A stretch of DNA of 64,000 bases from Allolobophora icterica. Lineage: Eukaryota; Annelida; Clitellata; Crassiclitellata; Lumbricidae. Each line of letters begins with the position of its first letter. Within the stretch, counting starts at the first letter, position 1. A model generated the notes under the pieces. That model was not told where the DNA came from. It saw only the letters and a program-made list of their open reading frames with translations, and made no database searches. Below are positions 20,590-32,479 of this stretch, one piece after another. The DNA lies in contig OY744613.1 in the NCBI GenBank assembly GCA_963556255.1, forward strand, positions 51,172,745-51,236,744, given 5' to 3'. Position numbers and translations under genes: made by a program.

Positions 20590-21290
20590 CTGCTGTAACC
20601 CTAATCTGGAATTGGAGATCTTAAAATTATTTATTCAGCTTGGGAAAAATAATAGTGTCTCTGAAATCGTGACACATTCCGATGTTGCTGAAGTCCGAGT
20701 TTTACAGACAACACGGATTCCAATCACATTATGCTTACTTTAAACCACGATTAGGTCGACAGATTGTGTAACCGTAGTCGTGATTTCGTGATTTTAAAAT
20801 TATTAGCTCAGCTATTGAATAATAAACGTCGTGACATCGCGATTGAGGTGACACACTGATGTAGACTTAATCGCGATAGCCTGCCATAACTATGTTACTA
20901 GAGTCCGCGCTGGACAAACAACGAGTTTAAAATTATTTACTCAGCTTTGGAATTTATAAGGGTCTCATATCGCTACAAATAGGCCGTATAGTTAGTATTA
21001 ATCCTTATCGTTCGTTATCAATTAATCATTCTCACCATTCCAATGTTAATTAAGTCCCCGCTATAGAAACAACGTGGGTTTCGCAGCATGCTTATTAGTC
21101 TACATAAATTGTGTAGCCCTAATCGTGATATAGTGAGCTTAAAGTTATTAACTCAGCTATAGAATAATAAGAGTCTTCAAACCGCGACAAAGGCGACACT
21201 TCTATGAAGGCCTAGTCGTGATATCTTGCGATTCCTATGCTAATGAAGGCCGCGCCGAACAAACAACGTGAATTGCATTGAATTATGGCC
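20590..21290. repeat. Diverged tandem repeat, unit about 135-205 bp
   Basis: The block AAAATTATTTACTCAGCT followed by AATAATAAG/GTCTC and then a GACAAACAACG-like stretch recurs near 20623, 20795, 20930 and 21135 with heavy divergence and unequal spacing. No coding signal. Confidence 0.5.
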
Positions 21291-22540
21291 GCGCTTAATT
21301 TCCATGTGATTTGTCGGTCTTCAGCGCCGGCTGTAGGCCTATTTAAATACTCCTGCGCAGTTTGATGAATAAGGTAAACATACTTAAGGTCTTTACTGAT
21401 CTTCCAGGCAGTAGGCTATATTAAACCTTCTAGGTTCGAAATATTGGAATAGGCTATTTGTATTGCATTTAATCATAACTCAGAATCTTAAGTCTGTATC
21501 AGTTTGATGGAATATTTTGTCAGCGCTCTCTAATTTACATGTGTAGCATTCATCGTATTTTTGAAACCGTGAAAATAAAGATAAGAAGCAACAAACTTAT
21601 TTTCTTTGAAAGCAATATTAGGTCGACGTGTGCTTTAATCGGTACACGGCTCATCGGAAAGTCGTCATATGGAAATAAACAATATAGGACCTATGGGTAA
21701 GAATTTTTTAAAATCCAACAGTGACAATTTATGCGCGTAATACTAGAGGTTATCTATACACAGAAAATCGCGATTCGTTCATGTTAAAGCCACTTTAAGC
21801 AAAATCACTATTTCTCATAGTCCACATAGTTTTTCCTGTTATTAACTATTTCTCAATGGCGCACACGTAGGCTAAAGTTAAACAGGCCATTCACTAGTGC
21901 TTCTTATTCAGTGTTTAATATCTTGTTTCCGCTAAATATTGCATTAGAAATCTTGAAAAAAATGAAAGCATGTAATTCTGGTATTTATACTACGCGATGA
22001 TTTAATGTTTTTATCTCAATGTTCAAACCCACAGGAGACTAATTTTGTCCGTTGTATTATAATTAGGAGTATCGATACGGTCGTTGAGACGTTCCGCAAA
22101 TAAAGCGCCAAAGGAATTACGAGACCAGCCTACTTAATATTCAATAGTATAATAAGGGAAGGATTTTATGAATTGGTCGACACGGCTTAGTACGCCCTCT
22201 GCATCGCGATTGGCTACTCAGCAGGATAATAGGTGTATTATAATCCCCAATAGGGCGACAGTCGTGAGGATCTAAACGTGGTGTCCGTGTAAACTGGCGG
22301 ATATGTCGCCTTAATGTGGGTGAAAGTCTAGGAAGAGGAGATATTCGTCATAAAAGTAAAAGTCGTTATTAATCGCGTTACTCGTGAGGACCTTAAATTT
22401 TAAAGTGCTCACCTAAAATAGTTATATTTGCTGTTAAGTGATATTTTAAAGAGAAAATCTGGATATTCATAGATTAGTTCAGAACAAGGAATGGAGAAAA
22501 AAATTCAAAACAATTTAATGCGTATATTTGGAAAGAATCG
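21291..22540. other. Intergenic, nothing recognised
   Basis: AT-rich and without a supported frame. I looked here and further left for fibrinogen-type exons that could belong to the first exon at 22.9-23.3 kb and found none by eye. Confidence 0.4.
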
Positions 22541-22617
22541 CGTTTTAGTAAAAAAAGTTATTATGAGTCGGTAATATGGATTGTAAGTCGTGGGTAGATT
22601 CGCTAAAGATAAGTCTA

Positions 22618-22672
<55 letters not shown>

Positions 22673-22760
22673 GTAGTAGTAGTAGTAGTAGTAGTTGTTG
22701 TTGTTGTAGTAGTAGTAGTAGTAGTAGTAGAAGTAGTAGTAGTAGCATAGCAGTAGAAGT
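22618..22760. repeat. (ATT)n/(AGT)n microsatellite
   Basis: (TTA)n to about 22671, then (TAG)n with GTTGTT interruptions. It encodes artefactual Ile and Ser runs. Confidence 0.92.
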
Positions 22761-22891
22761 AGTAGTAGTGGTGTTGGTATTTGTAGTAGTAGTTTCATTC
22801 GAGTGTGTTCTCGTATAAGTAAAACTTTGAATAAGGTTTAATAAATTAGAGCTAGAACTGAGTACGATTACTGTTACTCATTTCACTTTAC

Positions 22892-23345
22892 CAATTGCGA
22901 GTTTCCATGAATTCTGTGTTTGATTTTTGATGGAGATGTCGTGGTAAAGGAGAAGTTGCATAACCACATGAAGACGTCTCATAGCGGTAGCATGCTGAGT
23001 CTTCATTTGCTGATGCGATGCATTAAGAAACTCATGAATATTTTGAACTTGCTTGATGTAAAAATCCTGTTCCTGCGAACGTCGGTCAACTGCTTGAAGA
23101 CTTGCCATAACGGTCTGAAGCTGATTTTGCATTTGCTGAAGTGATTCAGTGAGAAGCTCACGCATACTTTTGACTTGCTCGTTGAGGTGACGAATTGCCT
23201 CAGCATTCAGCTCTGCTACGATGCTGTTCGATGAGTCTCCATTTTCACAGCCCTGTACAGTGCACTGACCTTTCACTGGACGGATCATGCTATGCGTTAA
23301 TATTACGACAAATGCTAAAAAGTAACAAGCCAAAAGAGAGCTCAT
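22892..23345 (-). CDS. Secreted coiled-coil protein, first exon (paralogue of 44384-44963)
   Basis: The ATG at 23345 opens a signal peptide (hydrophobic core YFLAFVVIL, probable cleavage near VKG|Q, residue 26). Next come QCTVQGC, a cysteine pair likely to join subunits, and then about 100 residues of Gln/Leu-rich heptad-like coiled coil with one copy of a QTVMASLQAVDRRSQEQ-type unit. The frame stays open to 22878, but a donor at 22891-22890 (ATTG|GTAAAGTG) sits exactly where the paralogue has ATAG|GTATAGTG, so I end the exon there in phase 1. NAS and NQT are glycosylation sequons. No fibrinogen exons were found to its left, so the gene may be truncated or its other exons may lie outside the window. 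An in-frame upstream GTG start at 23390 is not needed. Confidence 0.75.
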
Positions 23346-23427
23346 GGCGACTACAATTATTGTGGAATCGTCTAACAAAGAAACACGCACTGCTTCTCTA
23401 TGACATCAGATGCTTCAGCTCAAACAT

Positions 23428-23435
23428 GTTTATAC
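23428..23435 (-). promoter_or_regulatory. Putative TATA box of left coiled-coil gene
   Basis: Minus-strand GTATAAAC about 85-90 bp upstream of the ATG. The following CTGAAGCATCTG is also present at the same place in the paralogue, so the promoter region is conserved. Confidence 0.6.
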
Positions 23436-23439
23436 TCAA

Positions 23440-24435
23440 CTGAACGAGTCTTTCCTGAAACACGATATGCAATGCTCTTCTTGTCTCGTTCTAGCTTCTA
23501 CTGCCGCTCGAATGTAGAGTTACATACTAATTGCCCTGCTGGGTCATGTTGACAGACATTAGTAATTTGCAACAGGCTATGTATACATGGTTGTTTGTGT
23601 ATGCAGTTGCATGTATTATATATGTATTTATGTATGTACGTTTTTAGGAAAAAGCTATATATGCTTGGGGTATGCGGGTTACCCTTTCTCACGGACCGGA
23701 TACGGGTCGCGTATTCATTCACGGCTCTGGTCGGGTACGGCGCGGTTCATGGCGGGTACGAGTATTTCCTTTTTTTTCAGCAGCAACGCGAAGTTTATGG
23801 GTTACATAATAATGGTGAGTCTTGCACCATCAAAGCCTTACTTGCAATAACTGGTGTGCTCTACCTAACTAGCATATATGACTGTGTTGATCGTATGACC
23901 CTCCGCCTTCGTAAACTTATTCCAGAATTAAAGCGAGCCGTCCTTCCGCTCACCTCGGAATGTGTGGATATGTACGTATGCTATTTGCAGTGTTAGTTAA
24001 CTAGTAACCTAGTAATTTCCATTGCTACGATTACCAATTCCGACATTCACAACATACAGAGAAGAATGTCTGGGACGTCACCTGCTTTTCTCTATGTGGA
24101 CAACAGAAACTATTTAGTTAATTATTTCGAAATTATTTGAATATTAAGAAGGGCCACACGACAGCCGAAGTGTTACCGTTCGTGGTTGAAGCCATGAAAA
24201 CGAATTTTTTTTATATTTCTTCCGAATATTTTTGAAAGTTAAACAAATCTTCGATGACCGCATCATTGCTGCAGTAAAGCCGAAGTGCCTGTGGGCAGTC
24301 AGAACAAAGCCTTCTCCCGGCACTCTGCCTAAATGTCTGCAACTTGGTGAAAAGAATTTAGGATTAAAGCAGCTTACACATTTTCACTTTACCATAACGG
24401 GATTCTTCAATATCGCTCCATTCTCATTTCAGCAT
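23440..24435. other. Upstream region of the left gene, part of a segmental duplication
   Basis: No supported gene. 23480-23600 aligns loosely with 45105-45200 upstream of the paralogue. Confidence 0.4.
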
Positions 24436-24439
24436 TGAC

Positions 24440-24992
24440 CTTGCTGGCATTGCTTTCCGCTATCAGAACTGTCAATCCGCTCGGAGTCATTCTGGATAGT
24501 AACTTCGAACCCACATAACAAACCTTCCAAGTCTTGTCTTTATCATTTAACGGCAATACGTCACATAAAATCTACTCGTATAGCAAAGAAATCACAAATC
24601 ACTGCCAGCTCTACTTTGATATGAGAGTTAGGAACTTAGGGTGAACCATTATGCAGAACTGCAATGGACTTTCGTGGGTTGGTTTATTATTATTTGGTAA
24701 TGCAACAAATAGCTCAGCAAAAATGTTCAGCTCATCCTAAAGGCGTCTTTTCAGATATTTTTTATTGCCTGTTACAGCGCATTAACTTTATACTGTTTCC
24801 AAATGCGCTATGTCAGTGTTCAGATACATTCATACATTACATTTTCGGAACTGCGTCTCCTCCCGAAAACTCAACCCGAGTCTTTCTGCACTGCGCAAAA
24901 AACTGTTCTTTATGTTCATGCTGAAGTCGGGAGCGCCTCTGAGTAGTCCCCTTGAAGACGAGCTATATAAGTGCTCAAATGAATGAATGAAT
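24440..24992 (+). mobile_element. Decayed CR1/L2-like LINE 3' end
   Basis: A broken frame contains VNPLGVILDSNFE (the usual LGV.LDS block) and ends with the GAGCGCCTCTGAGTAG...GACGAGCTATATAAGTG hairpin tail and (AATG)n, as in other LINE copies of this window. Confidence 0.6.
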
Positions 24993-26585
24993 TACAGTTT
25001 GCTGCTCCAAGGAATGAAACCAACTACTAAATGTTTCTCTGATGCTCTAGAGCTTGATTGATGACTTTGGCAATACGGGCAGCGAATGGTAGTCACAGCC
25101 CACAGGATGAAATAGATACCAATTGTAAGAGATTGGTGCATCAGTCACACAATATGAGCTAAGTATAGCCAGGGTAATGGCTTAGGCACATGGGATGAAC
25201 TCAATAACACAATGCAGGCATCATTTATCATTTACGCAGGCGAGAAAACTCCTGGTTGTGACCATGACTTTTAATTGAAATATAATTAATCGGAGATGAA
25301 CCTAGATTCGAGTTCGTTGACATCAGTTTGAATTAGAATTTCAACGCCATGAAACAGACTCGAAATAGAATGCAGCAAAGCCCACATGGAACAGAATACA
25401 CGTGATTCCGTGCTTTTATTGTAACAAATGCACGCAACAGGAAAAATTCATGTCTGAAAGTCAAGGCATGGAGAATTCATCAATGTAATACCAGGAAGAA
25501 TAAAGGTTCACGACGCGACAAAGATATTAGAAATCGTGATTAAATGGAGAGACAAATATACAAACTGGAACCTGCCAGATAATTACTATTATTAATAGGC
25601 TTCTAATTCATCACAATCCACAATGAACTTAGGTACTATCACATCATGATAAATGAATTTTTTTTCCTATATTATATCGTATCACCCTGGAAAAATATCC
25701 TAAAACAGGATATTTTAGCATCGAGATAATTATAGCTGGCTGTCGCAAGAGTGAAGTGAATTTTTAATCTATAGGATATATTATTGTTTCGATTGTTCCT
25801 CGACACTTTGTGGCTGCTGTGGCCGTAGACGTCGCCATCCTCCTTTTTCGGAGCTTGTGACCAGCACTACTTGGCACAATTAGCTCTACGGATAGTGGCG
25901 AAGTTCCTATCAAATACGGCGTATTTCGATGCCATCGTATATCTGTCACAGACGCCATAAATCGGTTAAGTCGAAAGCTCTATAATTGGGTAGCCTATAG
26001 GGTTGTAAGTCTAATATTTGTAGGTTCTCGCTTGAAAGTAGTGACGAATGCATTTCTTTGCGAAGCGTTACAAGCCATCAGAGAGATTTGAAGACATTGT
26101 GGATTTATTGTGTTGCAATTTGCAAGCGTCTGGGAAACAGATTAGTCTTTCTCGACATCATGTGGGCAGAAAATCTTTGCGGAAGTCGAGGTATACCCAC
26201 ATATCGGACCCTGCCATAGAATGAGTCCTAGAAAGTGCACTCATTCTCGCGTCTGGAAAAACCTACGTGATCAGATAGACACGTCATAAAGACGCTCAGA
26301 CACACATCGACATTCGGGATTTAGGCTTTGACTGTTCTTGGATCAATGTTGAGACGGGGACTTTATCTTTTCGTGGGCACTTTTTCAGTTTGTGCTATGA
26401 CACTGTCATTTACTTTTAATTGATAACAGTTTGATAAATACAATTACTTTTATATTTTTAGCGAGTAGATCTTTCTCGGAGAGTTAGTTCCCTTATAAGG
26501 CTTATATGATAACCTCACTCCACTCCAATCTGTCGAACAAAGGTCATTGCTGGAGTTTCCCATCCCCCAGTGTGTATATAATCTA
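24993..26585. other. Intergenic, partly duplicated at 45.4-45.9 kb
   Basis: 25670-25720, 25915-25990 and 26210-26330 match 45470-45520, 45590-45660 and 45825-45935 in the same order (e.g. CTGTCACAGACGCCAT, AGAATGAGTCCTAGAAAGTG). No gene seen. Confidence 0.5.
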
Positions 26586-26685
26586 ACGTGATGACTTCTA
26601 TAGTGTCGTCATCATAATGCACAAGGCATCTAATGACTACGATGTGCGAGTCATAATTCATTAGAAAATCCATGACTCGAACATT

Positions 26686-26757
26686 ACTTCAATGGTCTAG
26701 TGGTTAGTGCGTTGGACTGTCAATTGTGTGGTCGGGCGGTTCGAATCCTCAACTGGT
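26686..26757 (+). repeat. tRNA-derived SINE head (tRNA-Asp-like)
   Basis: GGTCTAGTGGTTAGTGCG (A-box region), a CTGTCAA anticodon-type loop and GGTTCGAATCC (B box) at tRNA spacing. Arm pairing is too poor for a working tRNA. A related head lies at 48681-48758 in the duplicated block. Confidence 0.65.
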
Positions 26758-26823
26758 AAGAAAAAATGAGATTTCTGATAGGACAATGCTCGTCATCGCT
26801 CCACGTGCTCCCAACCCCCTAGG

Positions 26824-27404
26824 CAGTGTTGGGTATGAGTTAACTCATATGAGTTTAAACTCACGAGTTAACTCACTTGCTGTGATTTATGAGTTTGAGT
26901 TAACTCACCTTAAAGAGTGTGAGTTATGAGTTTGAGTTAACTCATATTTTCTGTGAGTTTGAGTTGTAACTGTCAATTATTTTAAACTCAACTCACTCTT
27001 CGGCACTCGGCACATATTATGTTGAAACAAGCCTTTTTCATATCGTCGGCTTTCCATACTGGTGAGTGGTGACGGCAGGGAGGGTCATAAACACTGCTAG
27101 AGGACAGTATTTAAGCACTGCATATTTTGTATATTGTGAACAGTTAAGAACAACATGGCTGAAGTACCGTGTATTCTTGATGTAAAATATTTTTCTGTTA
27201 CAAGTAGACGTTATGGAAAAAATGTTGCTCGATTAGAACGTGCTAGTATGAAACGTGTTAGTTTATGAGTTAACTCATTTAACAAGTGAGTTTGAGTTAA
27301 CTCATTTCACTTAGGATGAGTTGAGTTTGAGTTTAAACTCATTTTGAGGTGCGTGAGTTGAGTTTTGATTTAACTCATTTCTTGTGTGAGTTTACCCAAC
27401 ACTG
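26824..27404. mobile_element. hAT non-autonomous element with GAGTTAACTC palindromes
   Basis: The ends CAGTGTTGGGTA and TACCCAACACTG are exact inverted repeats of hAT type. CCCCTAGG flanks the element at 26816-26823 and 27405-27412, a perfect 8-bp target duplication. Both arms are crowded with TGAGTTTGAGTTAACTCA-type palindromes. The centre (about 27010-27240) is unique sequence without a transposase frame. Confidence 0.9.
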
Positions 27405-27492
27405 CCCCTAGGCCGATACTATTTGCTGTCAGAGGAATAATCAGGAGTTCATAGTAGGTTAAACTTTTACAATTTTTTTGGTTGTGGCAGTT

Positions 27493-27699
27493 TAAAGTTT
27501 TGCACAGTCGAAAGTATTTGAGCTTGCTATTCGATATCTGTCAGTTCCTGGCAATTCTGTTGAGGCAGAACGGAGCGTTAGTCAATACACACTGGTGAAT
27601 GCACCTCAGCGTCAAAATTTGACAGATGACAATTTAGCGCTTCATGTTGTGATGGTATTCAATACTCGCAGCCAAACTGTTACAGCAAGGAACCAATGA
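27493..27699 (+). pseudogene. hAT transposase C-terminal dimerisation-domain remnant
   Basis: The frame reads ...FELAIRYLSVPGNSVEAERSV, SQYTLVNAPQRQNLTDDNL and HVVMVFN before a stop. This matches the hAT family C-terminal (dimerisation) domain pattern: a YLSVP..S..AER core followed by R..L...N. It lies just outside the 26824-27404 element, so it is the relic of a separate, autonomous hAT. Only about 65 residues remain. Confidence 0.8.
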
Positions 27700-27954
27700 C
27701 TGACAAATGGTTGACAATTGTCAATGAAAATGAATATGAAAGATAAATATATAATGTGTTACAAGAAAACTGTGAAATTTTGATGCCGTGTTTTTCGCGA
27801 TTTTTTTTAAAGTATGCCGTGTTTTTGGCATTTTTTTACCGTGATTTTCTACTGTCCCTAGTAATGATTCCATGAACATAACTAGGGGGCCTATACAATG
27901 ACTGGCTCACACACAAACCTACACTAATAGGCCTATACATCGTTGCTGAAAGGT

Positions 27955-28200
27955 AAGTGCAGCCAAGGCTCGATATAGCATTTTACTATGCTGCAGTTAC
28001 GGCATAATCTGAGGCATAATCTGTTTATTCAGATTGTGATTCAGTCGTAGTCTTGATGATAGGTGGCGCCACTTAGCGTGTTTACACCAACTATGGCTGA
28101 CTTGCACAGCATATATTTCAATCGCCAGATGGCGCGTCGTGCAACGAAGGCACTGACTGCTTCGAGATTTCTGCTTCACTTGCGAGTGCACTGAGCGTAC
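27955..28200. repeat. Dispersed/duplicated block with GGTGGCGCCACTT
   Basis: TTTATTCAGATTGTGATTCA..., then GATAGGTGGCGCCACTTAGCGTGTTTACACCAAC, recurs at 29820-29945 and 47605-47770. It is non-coding. It may be a repeat family or a marker of segmental duplication. Confidence 0.55.
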
Positions 28201-29685
28201 AGTTTCAGTAGACGATCAGACGGCGAGGGAGAGGACTAGCCAACCGTCCTTTTTGCAGAGTTTAAAGAAGTGAAGTGGCTAACACTTCATACCCATGATA
28301 AAACCTTTGGCCAGCTTAAGTGAAATGATCTTATTCTTAATCTCCTTCTTTTTCTTTGAATATGCGGTTGCAGAAAGTTAAAAAAAATTACGAAAAGACT
28401 CCTACCTACTCGTTGTAGATGCAGAACAAGTCTGTAGCTCACCATCATAAAATTGCAATCACTGTTTTAAGAGAAACTTTCGACATGTATAATACATGGT
28501 AGTAATATTTTCCAGTGGAAGCGTATTGCTGAAATCAATGCATCGCTGTGTAAGGATGCATTCGGCAGCACACTCGATGCGAGATTTGCGTTGAGTTCTT
28601 GGAAAGCGTCTGTTGCGTGCGAGCGGAAAAGAATATCTGATTAAGCGGCGTTATGCAAGGTGATCGAAAATCTTCTCATCTAATCTATTATAATTCAATG
28701 ATTTCTATAGCGCCATTTCTTAATGCCCGTAACATGAATTGAGGGTCGATTCGAGTGAAATCCAAATCATAATCTATTGAGAAGTCACGTTGACATCATC
28801 CTGGAGATCATGGGAACGAGATTCCTGGTTCTATTTGCAGCAACGATGAACGACGTTGATGAATCCATGACCCGTAGAGGCATCATCGACGCCACTTTTG
28901 GACAGGAGATCTTCGCGACACTGGGCCTTTGTGGAAGATGTTGCCAGGGTGACAGAATATGCTAGAGATGAAGCGGTTGAAAATCATGGCTGAACCTGTT
29001 TAAGCGACAGGGATATCCAATTGTTTTCGCCGTAGACGACACCCGCCTTAACAGCTGACCTGCCTCCTATCCTTGATGTAAATGTAAATGTAATGTAACC
29101 TAAATGTAATTCTTCGACTTTTCTCAGCGTCACACAAAAGACGCGTCAGGGACATCAGCTTAATAACCGACGCTATATCATATCAAGTCCGCAATAGCCA
29201 GGCTGCCTTTCCCCATCCCGTTCAAGGTCAGAGTCCGGGGAGGTCAAGCCGATGAGAAAGCATGGTGCTACGGTGCTAATCGGTGATAATGGTACCTGTA
29301 TGATGACGCAGGAATGGGATCAGGTTTTTCAGTCGTCAGTACAAGGCTGCGGAGGGGCTACATTAACTGGTAAGATAGAAGGATGAGCAAACTGGCGGAA
29401 ATCTTATGGGAGTTCATTCCAAATGGCCGACTAAGGAGCGGTTGTAGAATTTTAGGGAGGAGACTGGAGATCGATATAGAGAAAGGTATGATGATGAGCG
29501 AGTAGACCTAGGCTGTTGGATGGCGAATGTAAGAGGGATGAGAGGTTTGAAGGGCGTTGACAGCCGAGTTGTTGGTAAGAGATACGATTTTGTAATTGAT
29601 GCGCTTAGAGACTCTAGTCAGTGAAGTGATTTGAGAACAGAGGTAAAGTGTCGATCTCGGGACTTCTCCATGATTACCTGACTAG
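28201..29685. other. Intergenic, nothing recognised
   Basis: 28600-28730 resembles 52375-52490 (AATATCTGATT...GCGTTATG.AAGGTGAT), suggesting the duplication extends this far. Otherwise no supported gene. Confidence 0.4.
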
Positions 29686-29689
29686 AACC

Positions 29690-29800
29690 TCCTTTGTACT
29701 ACTCTTTGAGTAGCGCAGCGCTAGTAGATAGGCTGGTGCCCTGCGCTTGGCCTTCAAGTGGCGTTTTAGAAGTTTGCAAATAACGATTACGATTAAGCAA
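29690..29800 (-). repeat. LINE/SINE 3' end with ACGATT tail
   Basis: CTGCGCTTGGCCTTCAAGTGGCGTTTTAGAAGTTTG followed by CGATTACGATTA, one of several similar ends in the window (also 37030-37190, 39225-39400, 53380-53440). Confidence 0.45.
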
Positions 29801-29814
29801 TATAATATTTGACT

Positions 29815-30250
29815 ATTAGGCTGAATTTGCAACAGCATCTGAGGCAGAAACTGTTGTTTATTCAGATTGTGATTCATCCGTAAATTTGACGATTGGTGGC
29901 GCCACTTGGCGTGTTTACAACCACCAAGAGCGTTTTTTGAACACATACGTGTCGTTTGGCATCTGAAAATAACACTAAGATTCAGGTAATTTTGAATTTC
30001 GTCAAGAACAGTCGTTTTAAATGGTTTAGACCGTCAGTCATGCAGAGGTTCTACGACCAATTGCCCGACTGATGACGATTGTCCGTCCTGCACAGAATTG
30101 GTAGTGCGAGGGATATCAAGAGGATGCATTGTCCACCGTCTACGATGGAGTGCTGGATGGTGAGATAACTGTTTTTTTAGTGTACTTCATCCCCGAGGCA
30201 ACTCGGTCCATGGATTTTGACTATGGTGTCATTTTTAAGCTCTGAATAGG
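29815..30250. repeat. Segmental-duplication block paired with 47605-48090
   Basis: Long collinear but diverged similarity, including CTGGATGGTGAG and the CCCGA.G.AAC.CGGTCCA...TTTGA..ATGGTGTCAT blocks. Non-coding as far as I can see. Confidence 0.55.
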
Positions 30251-31098
30251 CAAACGGAAACTCACATCCACATAGGCTTTTTTGGAATGTAATACAAATT
30301 TGTAAAAAAAAATTGCGATCTACAGTCGCGTTGGTGTCTAATGCAAAATGAATAGTCAATGGCGCACCAAAACCAAACCGTAAATCATCCCAGGTATATC
30401 ATCCACCACTGTCTTCTATTATACCCCAGCTGTATCCAAGCCCGTGCGGAAAACGATCGTCATTACTTTACTTGGACAGATGTACGTCCACGATTGACTC
30501 GGACAGTAAAGACCTCAATGGCATATAGGAATCCTATGATAGGATATGGATATATCTGGATACGTTGGGTTCAACTGTCAACGTTACGATGAACGGTAGT
30601 TGGGTGTCATCGTTTTCTGCGAGACCTTCATTCAGAGTTGTCTCATTCTTAATCTACGGTGGGTTTCAGGTCAGGGACGACGAATATGTCATTAGTTAAC
30701 AGGTAATGCATATTAACCCTCGGGCTACCAAGGGGGGGGTGGTTACCACCCCCCCCTACGTTTTTCTGGAAAAACTTTTTTTGCACGTGGAATATAATTT
30801 TGACATTTTAGGTAGCTGTAGGGGGTCCATTTGCGCAAATTTTGAGGTAAAAGTCATGATGATATCCCACGCCATAAAAAAGTTATACCCGATATAGCCT
30901 AGGTACCACTTATGAAATCAGGAATTTCTCTCGTCAGCTGTTAGCTGTTGTCGACTATAAAGGTATTCATTATTCTTTCTGGAAGAGAAACAACTATGCC
31001 ATTCTTTAGAGGGAATTTAGGGTTATATTTACTTGCTTAGTTATTTGTCTTTTGATAACCGGAAGTGATCATAATGAATAATAGTACGCTTTTTCAGT

Positions 31099-31284
31099 GT
31101 GAAAATCACTGATGCAATATCACAACGTAAACCGATATGGTTGGGTATGGGGAAGGGCTATAAACAGTTGAAGCAGAATACTAACAGAGTAAAGCAGTGC
31201 TGTGAAGTGTTCAAGAAGCCGGTTTGCAGGAAGCATTCGCACAAAACAATGAAAGTAACTTGCAATAACTGCAAGGACCACTGA
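31099..31284 (+). pseudogene. piggyBac transposase C-terminal Cys-rich remnant
   Basis: The frame ends in CCEVFKKPVCRKHSHKT followed by CNNC near the stop. The C-x-C, KPVCRKHS and C-x2-C spacing is that of the zinc-binding tail common at the C-terminus of piggyBac transposases. The catalytic domain is absent, so the element depends on an outside transposase, if it moves at all. Confidence 0.65.
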
Positions 31285-31577
31285 CGTTTTTTTTGACTGC
31301 CGGGAAAAATTACATAATTTCTTGTTTCATGTTTTCATGTTGATATAGCTGCACGCCTTTAGGTTTTGTCTGTAACTAAAACAGACTTTGGAATAGTTTG
31401 TATTGTTGAAAATTAAGCCTCATTATATTTATTATATTTAGAATATTCTTGGATACATAGTTCATTTTCAAAACCCACATCATTTATATATTTTTGTCCA
31501 GGTATTTACGTAACAATCGTAATTGTCTATGGGCATATATATATATACACACACACACATATACCGGTAATAATGTG

Positions 31578-31701
<124 letters not shown>

Positions 31702-32102
31702 TCTTGCGTGTCGATGTAGGGCCTTACGTCATAATATTAATTGATCAATAGTACAAATTGTGTGCGATAATATCAGATATCGTTAAATGGACCGGTGCCT
31801 TTGTTAAAAACTATATAATTTCGAGATGCATTCATATATTTTACAACTAAATATACCATTCTTTTCAGAAATGAATGCTGAATCAAATGCTGTATTACAT
31901 GATATGATATCTTAAACCAAACACGAAATTCCGGGGGGGGGTGGTAACCACCCCCCCTTGGTAGCCGATGTCGCAAAAAAACCTTGGTAGCCTGAGGGTT
32001 AATTGGTAGGGCTGTATATGTTGACTTGAAACTGTCAGTGGAGACATTCTCCAGTATCATTCACACATATCTTTTCGTCCTAAAGTGTTTTTATCAGAAA
32101 TG

Positions 32103-32108
32103 TTTATT
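32103..32108 (-). terminator. Candidate poly(A) signal of the fibrinogen-domain gene
   Basis: AATAAA on the minus strand about 290 bp beyond the end of the fibrinogen exon. Position plausible, no other support. Confidence 0.35.
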
Positions 32109-32401
32109 GACATTAGTAATAGTTAAATTGCTACTATTAGCATAATTTTCTCTACGCTTGTTTTTTAAAGTAAACTTCGATTTCCTAAGGAATCGAGTCT
32201 GTGTGTTTTCTGCTTCAGCTAAAATTAAACAATGCGGAAAATTCAGTGTCGCAAAGCAAGCATAATATTTGTGCTGATTGTCGTATGGCAGAACATAGTA
32301 TGTGCGTACTTGGTTAATAAGAGACTCCTCTACAAATTAAAACTTCTAGGCCTAAATGCGCGAGACATTTCATTACACAATCTCTGATTCTTCAGTTTTG
32401 T

Positions 32402-32479
32402 TCATATACTTTTGATCATCATCCTCGCTGCTCGAAGTATGCTTCCCGACTCCAAGTGATTCATGCTATACCAAAAAAA
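32402..32479 (-). pseudogene. In-frame FReD C-terminal tail beyond the premature TAG
   Basis: 25 codons in the same frame as the exon, ending at TGA. The content (WYSM..L.SGS.LRAARMMIKSI) fits the last strand of fibrinogen-related domains. It would be translated only by readthrough, by editing, or in alleles lacking the TAG. Confidence 0.7.

Noticed and set aside
26686..26757. A functional tRNA-Asp gene
   Set aside because: A and B boxes are present but acceptor and T-arm pairing is poor and there is no terminator; a SINE head is more likely.
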